64,000 nucleotides of DNA from Candidatus Peregrinibacteria bacterium RIFOXYB2_FULL_33_20 (GCA_001788835.1 MFXK01000006.1:16988-80987), one strand, 5' to 3'. Shown: positions 1 through 9,097, numbered from the stretch's first letter. Program-made: numbers and translations. Notes: generated by a model not told the origin, from the letters alone.

Positions 1-1
1 C

Positions 2-1102
2 CGTGTTTATTCAGGGACATTGAACTCTGGCAGTTATATTATTAATTCTAGAACTCGTCGAAAAGAAAGAGTGGGCAGAATCGTGCAAATGCATGCTAAT
101 TCCAGGGAAGAAGTGAAGGAGGTGAAAGCTGGCGATATTGCCGCTTTGATTGGTATCAAGGAAGTGGTTACTGGCGATACTCTTTGCGATGAAGATCATC
201 CAATCATGTTGGAATCTATGGATTTTCCTGAACCAGTGATTCAGATTGCGATTGAGCCAAAGACTAAGGCTGATCGTGATAAAATGGGTATTGCTTTGCA
301 AAAATTAGCAGAAGAAGATCCTACTTTTCATATGTCTACCGACCATGAAACAGGACAGACCTTGATTGCTGGTATGGGTGAATTACATTTGGATATTATT
401 GTGGATAGGATGAGGCGCGAATTTAAGGTGGAGGCTAATGTTGGTAAACCACAAGTGGCTTATCGAGAAGCGGTGGAGAGAGAGGCGGAGGCAGAAGAGA
501 AATATGTTAAACAAACCGGTGGTCGTGGACAATATGGACACGTGGTGATTAAGTTAATTCCTTTGGAAAGAGGTGCTGGCTATCAGTTTGATAATAAAAT
601 CGTGGGTGGTAAGATTCCAAGGGAGTTTATTCCGGCCGTAGATAAAGGTATTCAGGAAGCGATGACTAGAGGTATTATTGCTGGCTATCAATTTGTTGAC
701 GCTAAGATAGAATTAATTGACGGTTCGTATCATGATGTGGATTCATCAGAGTTGGCCTTCAAAATTGCCGGGTCTATTGCTTTTCAAACGGCGGCTAAAA
801 CTGCTGGTGTGATTTTACTTGAGCCGATTATGATGGTGGAGGTGATTACTCCTGAAGACTATTTCGGGGATGTGATGGGTAATTTAAGTTCAAGGCGTGG
901 ACAAATTAAAGAAACTGGTGCTCGTGGCATGGCGAAGTTTATTAAAGCGGATGTGCCTTTGGCGGAAATGTTTGGATATGCGACGGATTTAAGGTCAATG
1001 ACGCAAGGCAGGGCAAATTACACAATGGAATTTTCTTATTATGCTAAATGTCCTCAAAATGTTACAGAAAAAATAGTGACGGAAAGAGGGATGAAAAAAT
1101 AA
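2..1102 (+). CDS. fusA: Elongation factor G, 3' part (5' end outside window)
   Basis: EF-G is the GTPase that drives ribosome translocation. The frame is open from base 2, where it reads RVYSGTL, a typical domain II segment, so the TTG at 20 is not the start and the GTPase domain lies upstream. Domain III (GMGELHLD), domain IV (GRGQYGHV, then [12 protein letters not shown]) and domain V ([17 protein letters not shown]) follow in normal order to a complete C-terminus. It is the upstream neighbour of tuf, as in str operons. Identification is secure; only the N-terminal part is missing. Confidence 0.97.
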   Translation, partial: RVYSGTLNSGSYIINSRTRRKERVGRIVQMHANSREEVKEVKAGDIAALIGIKEVVTGDTLCDEDHPIMLESMDFPEPVIQIAIEPKTKADRDKMGIALQKLAEEDPTFHMSTDHETGQTLIAGMGELHLDIIVDRMRREFKVEANVGKPQVAYREAVEREAEAEEKYVKQTGGRGQYGHVVIKLIPLERGAGYQFDNKIVGGKIPREFIPAVDKGIQEAMTRGIIAGYQFVDAKIELIDGSYHDVDSSELAFKIAGSIAFQTAAKTAGVILLEPIMMVEVITPEDYFGDVMGNLSSRRGQIKETGARGMAKFIKADVPLAEMFGYATDLRSMTQGRANYTMEFSYYAKCPQNVTEKIVTERGMKK

Positions 1103-1149
1103 TTAATAATTAAAAAATTAAGATTAAAAATGATTTTGCAAAAAATTTC

Positions 1150-1178
1150 TTGCAAAGTTTGAATATTTCCCTTAAAAT
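1150..1178 (+). promoter_or_regulatory. Sigma70-type promoter of tuf
   Basis: TTGCAA (1150-1155) and TAAAAT (1173-1178) are separated by 17 bp in the 138-bp fusA-tuf gap. The same TTGCAA-17-TAAAnT layout occurs before infA. A 9-bp perfect hairpin with a 3-nt loop (1192-1212) follows in the predicted leader. It has no U-run, so it is more likely a leader structure than a terminator. Confidence 0.7.
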
Positions 1179-1240
1179 CGTTTGGCTTTTGGAGAGTTTT
1201 GTGAAAACTCTCACTAATTTAAACTTTAAAAATTACTATT

Positions 1241-2431
1241 ATGGCAGACGTATTTGACAGAAGTAAACCACATCTTAACGTTGGTACTATTGGTCACGTA
1301 GATCATGGGAAGACAACCTTAACATCCGCTATTACTGCAGTAGCCGCCGCAAAATGGGGAGGCATCAATAAAGTGGTGGCTTATGATCAAATTGATAACG
1401 CCCCTGAAGAAAAAGCTAGAGGTATTACTATTGCTACTTCTCATCAGGAATATGAAACTCCAAACAGGCATTATGCTCACGTAGACTGTCCAGGGCATGC
1501 TGATTATATTAAAAACATGATTACTGGCGCTGCTCAAATGGACGGAGCGATTCTTGTGGTAGCTGCTACTGATGGCGCTATGCCTCAGACTCGTGAACAT
1601 ATATTATTGGCTCACCAGGTAAACGTGCCATATATAGTGGTATTCTTGAATAAATGCGATATGGTGTCAGATCCGGAGATGTTAGATTTGGTAGAAATGG
1701 AAATCAGAGAGCTTTTAACTAAATATGAGTTTCCAGGTGATGAGGTCCCGATTATTAGAGGATCAGCCTTGAAAGCCGCTGAAAATCCAAGTGGTCCTGA
1801 TGCTGAGTCTGTAGTTAAATTGTTAGAGGCTCTAGATAGTTACATCCCTGTCCCAAAGAGAGACCTCGATAAGCCATTTTTGATGCCGATTGAAGATGTA
1901 TTTTCAATCAAAGGTCGTGGTACAGTGGTGACTGGACGTATTGAGCAAGGTGTGGTGAAAGTAGGGGAAGATGTTGAAGTGGTGGGAATAAGAGAGACGA
2001 AAAAAGTGACGGTAACTGGCATTGAAATGTTCCATAAATTACTTGATAGAGGTGAAGCTGGTGATAATGCTGGCGTGTTATTGCGTGGAGTAGAAAGAAC
2101 AGATGTGGAGCGTGGGCAGGTAGTCGCAAAACCAGGCGCAATTACCCCTCATGTGAAATTTGAAGCGGAAGTGTACATTTTATCGAAAGAGGAAGGTGGT
2201 CGACATACTCCTTTCTTTAAAGGATACAAGCCGCAATTCTATATCAGAACGACCGATGTAACCGGTGCGATTGAATTACCTAGTGGTGTTGAAATGGTTA
2301 TGCCTGGAGATAACATTAAAATGGTGGTTTCTTTGGGAGCGAAAATTGCGATGGATGAAGGTTTAAGGTTCGCTATTCGTGAAGGAGGTAAAACGGTTGG
2401 AGCTGGCGTGGTAACTAAGATTATTGAATAA
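1241..2431 (+). CDS. tuf: Elongation factor Tu
   Basis: EF-Tu delivers aminoacyl-tRNA to the ribosomal A site as a GTP complex. The G1 motif GHVDHGKT lies near residue 18, RGIT of switch I near 60, DCPGH near 81 and NKCD near 136; domains II and III follow to residue 396, the usual length. The start gives the standard [19 protein letters not shown] beginning. It has its own promoter after fusA, and rpsJ follows after 10 bp, so tuf and rpsJ are probably co-transcribed. Confidence 0.98.
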   Translation: MADVFDRSKPHLNVGTIGHVDHGKTTLTSAITAVAAAKWGGINKVVAYDQIDNAPEEKARGITIATSHQEYETPNRHYAHVDCPGHADYIKNMITGAAQMDGAILVVAATDGAMPQTREHILLAHQVNVPYIVVFLNKCDMVSDPEMLDLVEMEIRELLTKYEFPGDEVPIIRGSALKAAENPSGPDAESVVKLLEALDSYIPVPKRDLDKPFLMPIEDVFSIKGRGTVVTGRIEQGVVKVGEDVEVVGIRETKKVTVTGIEMFHKLLDRGEAGDNAGVLLRGVERTDVERGQVVAKPGAITPHVKFEAEVYILSKEEGGRHTPFFKGYKPQFYIRTTDVTGAIELPSGVEMVMPGDNIKMVVSLGAKIAMDEGLRFAIREGGKTVGAGVVTKIIE

Positions 2432-2441
2432 TTTTATAAAA

Positions 2442-2765
2442 ATGACTCAGCAACGTATTCGTATTCGTGTTAAAGCGTTTGATCATGCCATTATAGATAA
2501 TGCTTGCGCTTTGGTAATACAAAGCATTGAAGAAAACGGCTCTTTGTTTATTGGTCCAATCCCTTTACCAACAAGAATAGAGAAATATTGCGTTAATCGA
2601 GCTACTTTTGTTCATGGTCGATGTAAAGAACAATATGAGATGAGAATCCATAGTCGGATGATCGATATCATTCAATGCACTCCTAAAACAGTAGAAGCTT
2701 TAAGTAATATTGATTTGCCGGCTGGTGTTGACGTGGAAATTAAGATGCTGGCGGTTGAATCCTGA
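2442..2765 (+). CDS. rpsJ: 30S ribosomal protein S10
   Basis: S10 (uS10) is a small-subunit head protein. The 107 residues match the family, including IRIRVKAFDH at the start and GPIPLPT in the middle. I chose the ATG at 2442, because the TTG at 2424 overlaps the tuf end and adds six residues not seen in the family. The stop is TGA, which argues against UGA recoding. A 122-bp gap holding a promoter separates it from rplC, unlike the tight packing in many S10 operons. Confidence 0.96.
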   Translation: MTQQRIRIRVKAFDHAIIDNACALVIQSIEENGSLFIGPIPLPTRIEKYCVNRATFVHGRCKEQYEMRIHSRMIDIIQCTPKTVEALSNIDLPAGVDVEIKMLAVES

Positions 2766-2781
2766 TTTTTAAAATTTCTTG

Positions 2782-2810
2782 TTGACTTTTTAATTATCAG
2801 CCTTTAAAAT
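2782..2810 (+). promoter_or_regulatory. Promoter of the rplC-led S10 operon
   Basis: TTGACT (2782-2787) and TAAAAT (2805-2810) are 17 bp apart. The predicted start lies about 70 nt before rplC, leaving room for a structured leader (see next feature). Confidence 0.75.
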
Positions 2811-2823
2811 TTAGCGGTCTTAC

Positions 2824-2880
2824 GTTAGATTGGCAAATGAGGTATAACCAAATTTGCTGACTATTTTAGTCTCTAACCTC
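2824..2880 (+). promoter_or_regulatory. Structured leader upstream of rplC
   Basis: Two nested inverted repeats are visible: GTTAGA (2824-2829) with TCTAAC (2872-2877), enclosing GCAAAT (2833-2838) with ATTTGC (2852-2857). A competing pair, GAGGT (2839-2843) with ACCTC (2876-2880), overlaps the outer stem, so two folds would exclude each other. In E. coli the S10 operon leader is controlled by L4. A similar role here is inference. Confidence 0.4.
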
Positions 2881-2887
2881 TAATAAA

Positions 2888-3469
2888 ATGCCCGGATTAA
2901 TGGGTACAAAACTCGGTATGACTAGATTGTTTAAAGAAGATGGTACGGTGGTGCCTGTAACTTTGATCCAAACAATGCCTAATGAAATTCTTCACAAGAA
3001 AACTATAGAGAAGGATGGTTATGTAGCGTTAGTGGTGGGATTTTCTGGTTTAAAGAAAGAACAGAAAAACAGGAAATACAGGTTCGTGAAGGAGTTTAAG
3101 CTTGACGCTGGCGATTCTGCTCAGTATGAAAAAGGACAATTTTTGAATTTAGATTTATTTAAGGAAGGTCAATTAATAACACTTTCTGGGTATTCAAAGG
3201 GAAAGGGTTTTGCTGGTGTGATGAAAAAATGGAAATTTCATGGTGGTCCAGCTACTCATGGTTCACATATGCATCGCCGACCTGGTTCTATAGGTTGTCG
3301 TGCTAAACCGGGACGAATAGAAAAGGGGAAGAAAATGGCCGGCAGAATGGGCGGAGCAAAAGTTACGCTGAAGGGTCGGGAAATTGTTCTGATAGATGCG
3401 GGAAAAGGGGTGATTGGGGTGAAAGGTGCGGTGCCTGGTTCAGTTAGCAATTTAGTAGTTATTTCTTAA
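2888..3469 (+). CDS. rplC: 50S ribosomal protein L3
   Basis: L3 (uL3) is an early-assembly large-subunit protein. The 193 residues begin MPGLMGTKLGMTRLF and contain the conserved loop motif KGFAGVMKKWKFHGGPATHGS and the basic SIGCRAKPGRI stretch near the peptidyl-transferase extension. It is first in the promoter-led run, 15 bp ahead of rplD. No Shine-Dalgarno sequence precedes the ATG. Confidence 0.97.
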   Translation: MPGLMGTKLGMTRLFKEDGTVVPVTLIQTMPNEILHKKTIEKDGYVALVVGFSGLKKEQKNRKYRFVKEFKLDAGDSAQYEKGQFLNLDLFKEGQLITLSGYSKGKGFAGVMKKWKFHGGPATHGSHMHRRPGSIGCRAKPGRIEKGKKMAGRMGGAKVTLKGREIVLIDAGKGVIGVKGAVPGSVSNLVVIS

Positions 3470-3484
3470 TTAATTTTTCAAACA

Positions 3485-4114
3485 ATGGCCTCAATTGATT
3501 TATATGGACAATCCGGCGAAAAAAAAGGAGAGATAAAGGTGGATGATAGAATGTTTAACGTTGAGAATTGCGATCATGCTTTAATTCATGAAGCTTTGAT
3601 TAGGCAGGATTCTAATGCTAGAAAAAACATCGCCCACACTAAGACGAAAGCAGAGGTTAGAGGCGGAGGCAGGAAGTCGAGGCCACAAAAGGGAACTGGT
3701 GGTGCTAGGCAGGGAAGTATTAGAAATCCTCATATGAAAGGTGGTGGTGTGTGTTTTGGCCCAAGAAATAATAGGAATTTTTATAAAATGATGCCTAAGA
3801 AACAACGCCGAAAGGCTTTGTTCTCGGCTTTAACTTTGAAATGTCGAGATAAAGAAATTTTAGCTTTGGAATCTTATGATTTTCCCGAGTTAAAAACAAA
3901 AATTTTTGCCGCTATGATTGAAAGGATGGGATTGCAGGGAAAGATTTTGCTGGTAGCAGATGTTAAGAATAAAATTTTGGAATTATCGGCAAGAAACTTA
4001 GAAAATGTAAAAGTTATTTTGGTTCATAATTTAAATATAAAAGACGTTTTGACTTATAATAAAGTTTTGTTCTTAAAAAACTCTCTATCTGTGATGGAGG
4101 AGATGTATAAATAA
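3485..4114 (+). CDS. rplD: 50S ribosomal protein L4
   Basis: L4 (uL4) binds 23S rRNA domain I and lines the exit tunnel; in E. coli it also represses its own operon. The tunnel-loop motif RGGGRKSRPQKGTGGARQGS near residues 60-80 is clear, followed by FGPRNN. At 209 residues the length is normal. It lies between rplC and rplW in canonical order. Confidence 0.97.
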   Translation: MASIDLYGQSGEKKGEIKVDDRMFNVENCDHALIHEALIRQDSNARKNIAHTKTKAEVRGGGRKSRPQKGTGGARQGSIRNPHMKGGGVCFGPRNNRNFYKMMPKKQRRKALFSALTLKCRDKEILALESYDFPELKTKIFAAMIERMGLQGKILLVADVKNKILELSARNLENVKVILVHNLNIKDVLTYNKVLFLKNSLSVMEEMYK

Positions 4115-4148
4115 TTTTTTATTCTATAATAATAGTTTATAAAAGTTT

Positions 4149-4493
4149 ATGTTTGATGTTATAAAAAAAGTCATTATTACGGAAAAAAGCGCGGCAAAAA
4201 ATGATAAAGGCGTTTATGTCTTTGAAATCGTTAAAAATGCTAATAAAATAGATGTGAAAAATGCGATTCAACAGATTTATGGAGTTAAAGTAGCAACTGT
4301 TAAAACGGTCACACTGCCCAGTAAATCTCGTATGGGAAGAAGTAGGTTGCCCGTAATGAAGCGTCATGCTTGTCGAAAAGCGATAGTTACCCTTAAGGGT
4401 AATAAGACTATTGATGTTAATGTTTTCTCTAAAGAAGAAAAAGAAAAAAGTAGAAAAGAAAAGGTAGAAAAGAAAAAAAATATTAAAGTGTAG
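4149..4493 (+). CDS. rplW: 50S ribosomal protein L23
   Basis: L23 (uL23) sits at the tunnel exit, where trigger factor and SRP dock. The N-terminal half has the family pattern (ITEKSAAKNDKGVYVFEV-like, then KIDVKNAIQQIYGVKV). The final 20 or so residues are a Lys/Glu-rich tail beyond the usual C-terminus, making it 114 residues. Order and spacing match the S10 operon. Confidence 0.95.
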   Translation: MFDVIKKVIITEKSAAKNDKGVYVFEIVKNANKIDVKNAIQQIYGVKVATVKTVTLPSKSRMGRSRLPVMKRHACRKAIVTLKGNKTIDVNVFSKEEKEKSRKEKVEKKKNIKV

Positions 4494-4541
4494 AACATAA
4501 AAAGCAAATCATTTTAATTTAGAATTTAAAATTTCTCTAAG

Positions 4542-5369
4542 ATGGCCATTAAATCATTCAAACCGGTGACTCCTGGAAGAAGAAATATGACGGTAGCGAG
4601 TTTCAGTGAAGTGACAAAATCAAAGCCAGAGAAGTCGCTTACTTGCTTTATAAAAAATCGAGCTGGTAGGGATTCAAATGGGACTATCTCAGTACGTCAT
4701 AGAGGCGGTGGACATAAAAGACTATATAGGATGATAGATTTTAAGCATGATAAGTTGAGGGTGAAGGGAAAGGTAATGAGCGTTGAATATGATCCTTATC
4801 GAAGTGCTTACATAATGATGGTGAGTTATACTGATGGAGAGAAGAGATATCATTTGGCTCCTAATGATATTAAAGTTGGTGATGTTGTGGTTAGCGCTCC
4901 TAAAACATCCATAAACACGGGAAATCGTTTGCAGATTGGCAATGTTCCGCCGGGTTTTAATATATTTAATATAGAATTAAACCCTGGTTGTGGTGGTAAA
5001 TTAGTGAGGTCAGCGGGGACTTGCGCTCAAGTGGTTTCTACTGATTCAGGAAAATATGTGCAGGTGAAATTTCCTTCAGGCGAAATAAGGTTAATTAATA
5101 AAGAGTGTTATGCTACGATTGGTACTGTTGGGAATCTTGATCACAATAACATTACTATAGGCAAGGCGGGAAGATCTAGGTGGATGAGAAGAAGGCCAGA
5201 GGTTCGTGGTAAAGTGATGAACCCATGCGATCATCCTCATGGCGGTGGAGAAGGCTCTAATTCTATTGGTCTTAAATACCCTAAGACTCCATGGGGCAAG
5301 CATGCTTTGGGAGTAAAGACTAGAAAACGCAAGCATAGTGATAGGATGATGATTCAGAAAAGAAAATAA
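4542..5369 (+). CDS. rplB: 50S ribosomal protein L2
   Basis: L2 (uL2) is needed for subunit association and peptidyl-transferase activity. The 275 residues carry the hallmark motif MNPCDHPHGGGEG near residue 225, which contains the conserved His, and the basic C-terminus expected for the family. The start ATG follows a 48-bp AT-rich spacer and no Shine-Dalgarno sequence. Confidence 0.98.
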   Translation: MAIKSFKPVTPGRRNMTVASFSEVTKSKPEKSLTCFIKNRAGRDSNGTISVRHRGGGHKRLYRMIDFKHDKLRVKGKVMSVEYDPYRSAYIMMVSYTDGEKRYHLAPNDIKVGDVVVSAPKTSINTGNRLQIGNVPPGFNIFNIELNPGCGGKLVRSAGTCAQVVSTDSGKYVQVKFPSGEIRLINKECYATIGTVGNLDHNNITIGKAGRSRWMRRRPEVRGKVMNPCDHPHGGGEGSNSIGLKYPKTPWGKHALGVKTRKRKHSDRMMIQKRK

Positions 5370-5386
5370 TTATAAAAATGATTCAA

Positions 5387-5414
5387 AATTTAGAATTTAA
5401 AATTTAAAATTTTT
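5387..5414 (+). repeat. Four AATTTAA-type heptanucleotide units before rpsS
   Basis: The spacer between rplB and rpsS holds four consecutive 7-bp units (AATTTAG, AATTTAA, AATTTAA, AATTTTT) ending three bases before the rpsS ATG at 5418. Similar runs precede rplN and rpsM. Confidence 0.7.
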
Positions 5415-5417
5415 CCA

Positions 5418-5708
5418 ATGTCTCGTAGTTCAAAAAAAGGTCCATATGTTAATTTAAAGCTTCAGAAAAAGATAGCCGGCTTGAATGCTAGCGGTCAAAA
5501 GAAAGTGGTGAAAACGTGGGCTAGGAGCTCAACTATTTTTCCGGAGATGATTGGCCATACTTTTGGAGTTCATAACGGGAGGAAATTCATTCCCGTCTTT
5601 GTTACTGATCAAATGATTGGTCATAAACTTGGTGAATTCTCACCAACTAGAATATTTAAGGGGCATGGAGGTAAACTCGCCAAACAACAAGCTACCCCCG
5701 CTAACTAA
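5418..5708 (+). CDS. rpsS: 30S ribosomal protein S19
   Basis: S19 (uS19) is a head protein that contacts S13 and the A-site tRNA region. The family motifs [30 protein letters not shown] and [10 protein letters not shown] are present in 96 residues. It lies between rplB and rplV in standard order. Confidence 0.97.
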   Translation: MSRSSKKGPYVNLKLQKKIAGLNASGQKKVVKTWARSSTIFPEMIGHTFGVHNGRKFIPVFVTDQMIGHKLGEFSPTRIFKGHGGKLAKQQATPAN

Positions 5709-5727
5709 ATAATTTTATTTTAGACTA

Positions 5728-6129
5728 ATGCGTGCAATTTTAAATAAAACTCGAATATCGCCAATTAAAGCCAGGGTTATCGCGCAGGTAATTAGAGGCA
5801 AAATGGTGCAAGAAAGTTTAGATGTCCTAGCTTTAATGCCAAAAAAAGCGGCAAAAATTTTCTATAAAGTACTGAAATCTGCGGCTTACAATGCTAAGAA
5901 TAATTTTGGACAAGATCTTAAATCGCTTTGTGTTTCTAGTGTGCAAGTTAACGAAGGTGGCGTTTATAAAAGGGGAGTGCCAAGGTCAAGAGGGAGGGTA
6001 AATCCGATCAGGAAGCCAACAAGTAATATTAGAATTGAATTAGTGGCGAAAACACCGATAAAAAAGACTACACCACAAGCTACTCCAAAAATTATTAAAA
6101 AAAGCACAAAAAAGGACATTAATTCGTAA
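5728..6129 (+). CDS. rplV: 50S ribosomal protein L22
   Basis: L22 (uL22) has a long loop that reaches into the exit tunnel. The core (ISPIKARVIAQVIRGK, then RGRVNPIRKPTSNI) ends near residue 110. The last 23 residues form a Lys/Thr-rich extension not present in E. coli L22. The gene is 133 codons and lies 19 bp after rpsS. Confidence 0.95.
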   Translation: MRAILNKTRISPIKARVIAQVIRGKMVQESLDVLALMPKKAAKIFYKVLKSAAYNAKNNFGQDLKSLCVSSVQVNEGGVYKRGVPRSRGRVNPIRKPTSNIRIELVAKTPIKKTTPQATPKIIKKSTKKDINS

Positions 6130-6154
6130 TTTAAAATTTAAAATTTCTTCAAAG

Positions 6155-6817
6155 ATGGGACAAAAAGTAAATCCAAAGGTCATACGCATAGGGATAATAA
6201 ATGACTGGAGCTCAAAGTGGTTTGTTAACAAGAAAAAATATTGTAATTTTTTCCATGAAGATCTTGCGATTAGAAAATTTTTACTTGAACTTTTCCCGCA
6301 TGGAATGATTGCTAGTATTGATATATTAAGACAATCAAATAAAACAGCTTTAAATATTTACACTTCCAAGCCGGGATTAATAATTGGTAAATCTGGTGAT
6401 GGGATAGAGGATTTAAAGGAAAAGCTTAAGAAAAAATTTTCTATTCAATTCTCAATTAACGTGCATGAAATAAAAAATTCTTATACCAATGCTCAATTGG
6501 TGGGAGATAATATCGCTCATCAGGTTGAAAGGAGGTTGCCTTATAGAAGAGTGGTGAAAGCCGCCTTGGCCAAAGCTAAGGAGGAAGGGGTGAAAGGTAT
6601 AAAAGTTTTTATTGCGGGTAGGCTGAATGGAGTGGAAATTGCTAGATCAGAGATGTTTATTGAAGGGACAATACCTTTGCATACATTTAGGGCTGATATA
6701 GATTACGCTTTGAGTGAAGCAAAAACCAGATATGGCATTATTGGAATTAAAGTTTGGATTTATCGAGGAGACGTGTTCAGGAAGAAAGTTAATATTAATA
6801 AAGTGGAGGAAGCTTAA
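6155..6817 (+). CDS. rpsC: 30S ribosomal protein S3
   Basis: S3 (uS3) forms part of the mRNA entry channel. The KH domain motif GLIIGKSGDGIEDLK lies near residues 75-90, and the C-terminal domain has the RRLPYRRVVKAALAKA and GIKVWIYRGD motifs. It has 220 residues. The ATG is preceded by a TTTAAAATTT spacer rather than a Shine-Dalgarno sequence. Confidence 0.97.
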   Translation: MGQKVNPKVIRIGIINDWSSKWFVNKKKYCNFFHEDLAIRKFLLELFPHGMIASIDILRQSNKTALNIYTSKPGLIIGKSGDGIEDLKEKLKKKFSIQFSINVHEIKNSYTNAQLVGDNIAHQVERRLPYRRVVKAALAKAKEEGVKGIKVFIAGRLNGVEIARSEMFIEGTIPLHTFRADIDYALSEAKTRYGIIGIKVWIYRGDVFRKKVNINKVEEA

Positions 6818-6846
6818 AATTTCAATTTTAAATTTAATAATTTCTA

Positions 6847-7266
6847 ATGTTAATACCAAGTAAAACTAAGTACAGGAAACAACATCGCGCTAGAGGTAAA
6901 GGATTCGCTGGTTTGACAAAAGCGGGCAGTGAATTATGTTTTGGCGGTGTTGGCTTGAAGGCGGTGGAAAGTGGTGAAATAAATTCAAGACAATTAGAGG
7001 CGGCCAGAAGAGTGATTACCAGAACAATCAAACGTGGTGGAAAAGTTTGGATAAGAATATTTCCAAATAAAGCTATCACTAAAAAAGCAGCAGAGGTGCC
7101 AATGGGATCTGGTAAAGGATCGGTAGAATACTATGCTTTCGTAGTGAAGCCAGGACGTATTTTGTTTGAAATGGATGGAGTTAATGAAGCTGCGGCAGCA
7201 GAAGCATTAGCTTTGGCTGGTTATAAACTTCCGGTAAAATGTAAAGTAGTTACTAAAAATAATTAA
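6847..7266 (+). CDS. rplP: 50S ribosomal protein L16
   Basis: L16 (uL16) helps accommodate aminoacyl-tRNA in the A site. The 139 residues show the family start (MLIPSKTKYRKQHRARGKG), the RVITRTIKRGGKVWIRIFPNK core and MGSGKGSVEYYAFVVKPGRI. It is followed after 4 bp by rpmC. Confidence 0.97.
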   Translation: MLIPSKTKYRKQHRARGKGFAGLTKAGSELCFGGVGLKAVESGEINSRQLEAARRVITRTIKRGGKVWIRIFPNKAITKKAAEVPMGSGKGSVEYYAFVVKPGRILFEMDGVNEAAAAEALALAGYKLPVKCKVVTKNN

Positions 7267-7270
7267 TTTT

Positions 7271-7450
7271 ATGTTAAGCAATAGCGAATTAAAATTATTG
7301 GGACAAAAAGATTTGTTTAAGTTAGGGGCTGAAAGTAGCCGTGAATTGCTGAAATTAACTTTGGCAGCTAAGAGTGGACAATTAAAAGCCAATCATAAAA
7401 TAAAAGAATTAAAAAAATATATTGCTAGGATTAATACGTTTTTAAATTGA
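7271..7450 (+). CDS. rpmC: 50S ribosomal protein L29
   Basis: L29 (uL29) is a small two-helix protein next to L23 at the tunnel exit. I translated this 59-codon gene directly: it starts with ATG at 7271 and ends with TGA at 7448-7450. The family signature is clear in SRELLKLTLAAKSGQLKA and in the ELKKYIARINT ending. It sits between rplP and rpsQ exactly where L29 is expected. Confidence 0.94.
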   Translation: MLSNSELKLLGQKDLFKLGAESSRELLKLTLAAKSGQLKANHKIKELKKYIARINTFLN

Positions 7451-7480
7451 AATAAGACAATATAATAATAATTTATTAAT

Positions 7481-7714
7481 ATGCGCACAAAAACTGGAAC
7501 CGTGATAAGCAAAAAGTGTAATAAAACAATTACTGTCGTGGTTCATAGGTACAAAACTCATCCTAAGTATAAGAAAAGATATAAAGCTTCATCTAAATTT
7601 TATGCAGATGATCCTGAAAATCAGTATAAAGAAGGTGATCAAGTAGAGATCTATGAAACTAAGCCATTGAGTAAGCTAAAAAGATGGACAGTGGTTCGCC
7701 CTCAAAATAAATAA
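7481..7714 (+). CDS. rpsQ: 30S ribosomal protein S17
   Basis: S17 (uS17) is an OB-fold protein of the 30S body. The 77 residues include the expected KTGTVISKKCNKTITV start, HPKYKKRYK, and the GDQVEIYETKPLSKLKRW ending. It lies in canonical order between rpmC and rplN. Confidence 0.96.
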   Translation: MRTKTGTVISKKCNKTITVVVHRYKTHPKYKKRYKASSKFYADDPENQYKEGDQVEIYETKPLSKLKRWTVVRPQNK

Positions 7715-7715
7715 T

Positions 7716-7750
7716 AATCTAAAATTTAAAATTTAAAATTTAAAACTTCC
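7716..7750 (+). repeat. Five heptanucleotide units abutting the rplN start
   Basis: Five 7-bp units (AATCTAA, three AATTTAA, AACTTCC) run without interruption up to the rplN ATG at 7751. No Shine-Dalgarno sequence is present, so the repeat array is the translation-initiation region. Confidence 0.7.
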
Positions 7751-8119
7751 ATGATTCAAAGACAAACAATGCTAAATGTCGCTGATAACACTGGAGCGAA
7801 AAAAGTGAAATGTATAGGCATACCTGGAGGTACTGGGAAAAAATACGCCAAAATTGGCGATATTATTGCGGTGTCAGTAAAAGAGGCTTTACCTAAGGGG
7901 GCTGTGAAAAAAAAGTCAATTCAGACGGCTGTGGTGGTGCGTGTGAAGAAAGAATTTAAAAGGAAAGATGGTACCTATGTAAGGTTTGATGAAAATGCGG
8001 TAGTGATTGTTGCTAAAGATAATATGCCAAAAGGAACTCGTGTTTTTGGTCCTATCGCCAGAGAATTGGCTGATAAAGGTTTCCAAAAGATTGTTAGTTT
8101 GGCTCCTGAGGTTATATAA
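7751..8119 (+). CDS. rplN: 50S ribosomal protein L14
   Basis: L14 (uL14) takes part in the intersubunit bridge with 16S h14. The 122-residue length is typical. Motifs include [33 protein letters not shown] and [25 protein letters not shown]. It is directly preceded by a heptanucleotide array. Confidence 0.98.
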   Translation: MIQRQTMLNVADNTGAKKVKCIGIPGGTGKKYAKIGDIIAVSVKEALPKGAVKKKSIQTAVVVRVKKEFKRKDGTYVRFDENAVVIVAKDNMPKGTRVFGPIARELADKGFQKIVSLAPEVI

Positions 8120-8143
8120 TTTATTTAATAATAAAATTTTAAG

Positions 8144-8464
8144 ATGAAAATCAAAGCTAATGATAGCGTATTGATAATCACGGGTAAGAATAGATTGAAA
8201 ACCGGAAAAGTAATCAGAACCATTAAGGGGGAGGATAGAATAGTGGTGGAAGGTGTCAATTTACGCACTAAGCATATAAAAAAGACAAAACAAGGGGCGG
8301 GGAGAAAAATTCAATTTGAAGCCCCAATTCATGTCTCAAATGTAAAAGTTATTTGCCCGGAGACCAAAAAAGCCAGTAGAGTCGGTTATATTTTCCAGGG
8401 TAAAAAGAAAATTAGAATTGCTAAAAAATCGAAACAGGAATTAGATAAAAAAGTCACTAATTAA
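8144..8464 (+). CDS. rplX: 50S ribosomal protein L24
   Basis: L24 (uL24) is an assembly initiator carrying a KOW motif. The N-terminus (NDSVLIITGKNRLKTGKVI) is the KOW region, followed by VVEGVNLRTKHIKK. It has 106 residues and a Lys-rich C-terminus, and lies between rplN and rplE. Confidence 0.95.
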   Translation: MKIKANDSVLIITGKNRLKTGKVIRTIKGEDRIVVEGVNLRTKHIKKTKQGAGRKIQFEAPIHVSNVKVICPETKKASRVGYIFQGKKKIRIAKKSKQELDKKVTN

Positions 8465-8532
8465 AAATGATCTTTTAATTTAAAAAAAATAATATATACT
8501 AAATCGCCTTTAAATTTTTAATAACCAGTATT

Positions 8533-9087
8533 GTGAAAGAACTTTATTTAAAATCCATTCCGGTTGAACTGCAAAAAGAGTTGAAAATAAAAAATAAATA
8601 CGCAGTTCCACTTCTTAAGAAAATAGTTGTCAATATTGGAATTGGTAGTCATATTACAAAGCAAGGCAAGAAAGATTATGAAACTTTTGTGGACAGCATG
8701 AAGTTGATAACTGGGCAATGTCCAGTAGTGAGAAAAGCAAAAAAAGCTATTTCTAATTTTAAATTAAGACAAGGCATGCCAGTTGGTTTAGTGGTAACAT
8801 TGCGAGGGCGTAGGATGTATGATTTTATTACCAAATTAATTAACATAGCTTTGCCACGTATTAGAGATTTTCAGGGATTATCAGTAAAGGGCTTTGATAA
8901 AGAGGGTAATTATAATATTGGAGTCAAGGAGCATACAATTTTTCCGGAAATTAACGTTGAAAATGTTACTAATATACATGGATTACAGATAAATATTGTT
9001 ACGAGTGCTGATAATAATTATGGAGCATTTATGTTGTTAAAGAAGATGAACTTCCCGTTTAAAGATGAAGTTCGCCCTAATATTTAA
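8533..9087 (+). CDS. rplE: 50S ribosomal protein L5
   Basis: L5 (uL5) binds 5S rRNA and contacts P-site tRNA. The family core is visible ([55 protein letters not shown]). The start is GTG at 8533; no ATG gives a complete N-terminus. A 68-bp gap precedes it and rpsN starts 10 bp after it. Confidence 0.96.
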   Translation: MKELYLKSIPVELQKELKIKNKYAVPLLKKIVVNIGIGSHITKQGKKDYETFVDSMKLITGQCPVVRKAKKAISNFKLRQGMPVGLVVTLRGRRMYDFITKLINIALPRIRDFQGLSVKGFDKEGNYNIGVKEHTIFPEINVENVTNIHGLQINIVTSADNNYGAFMLLKKMNFPFKDEVRPNI

Positions 9088-9097
9088 AAATTTACTC

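Noticed and set aside
1192-1212. Rho-independent terminator before tuf
   Set aside because: The 9-bp hairpin has no T-run after it and lies downstream of the tuf promoter.
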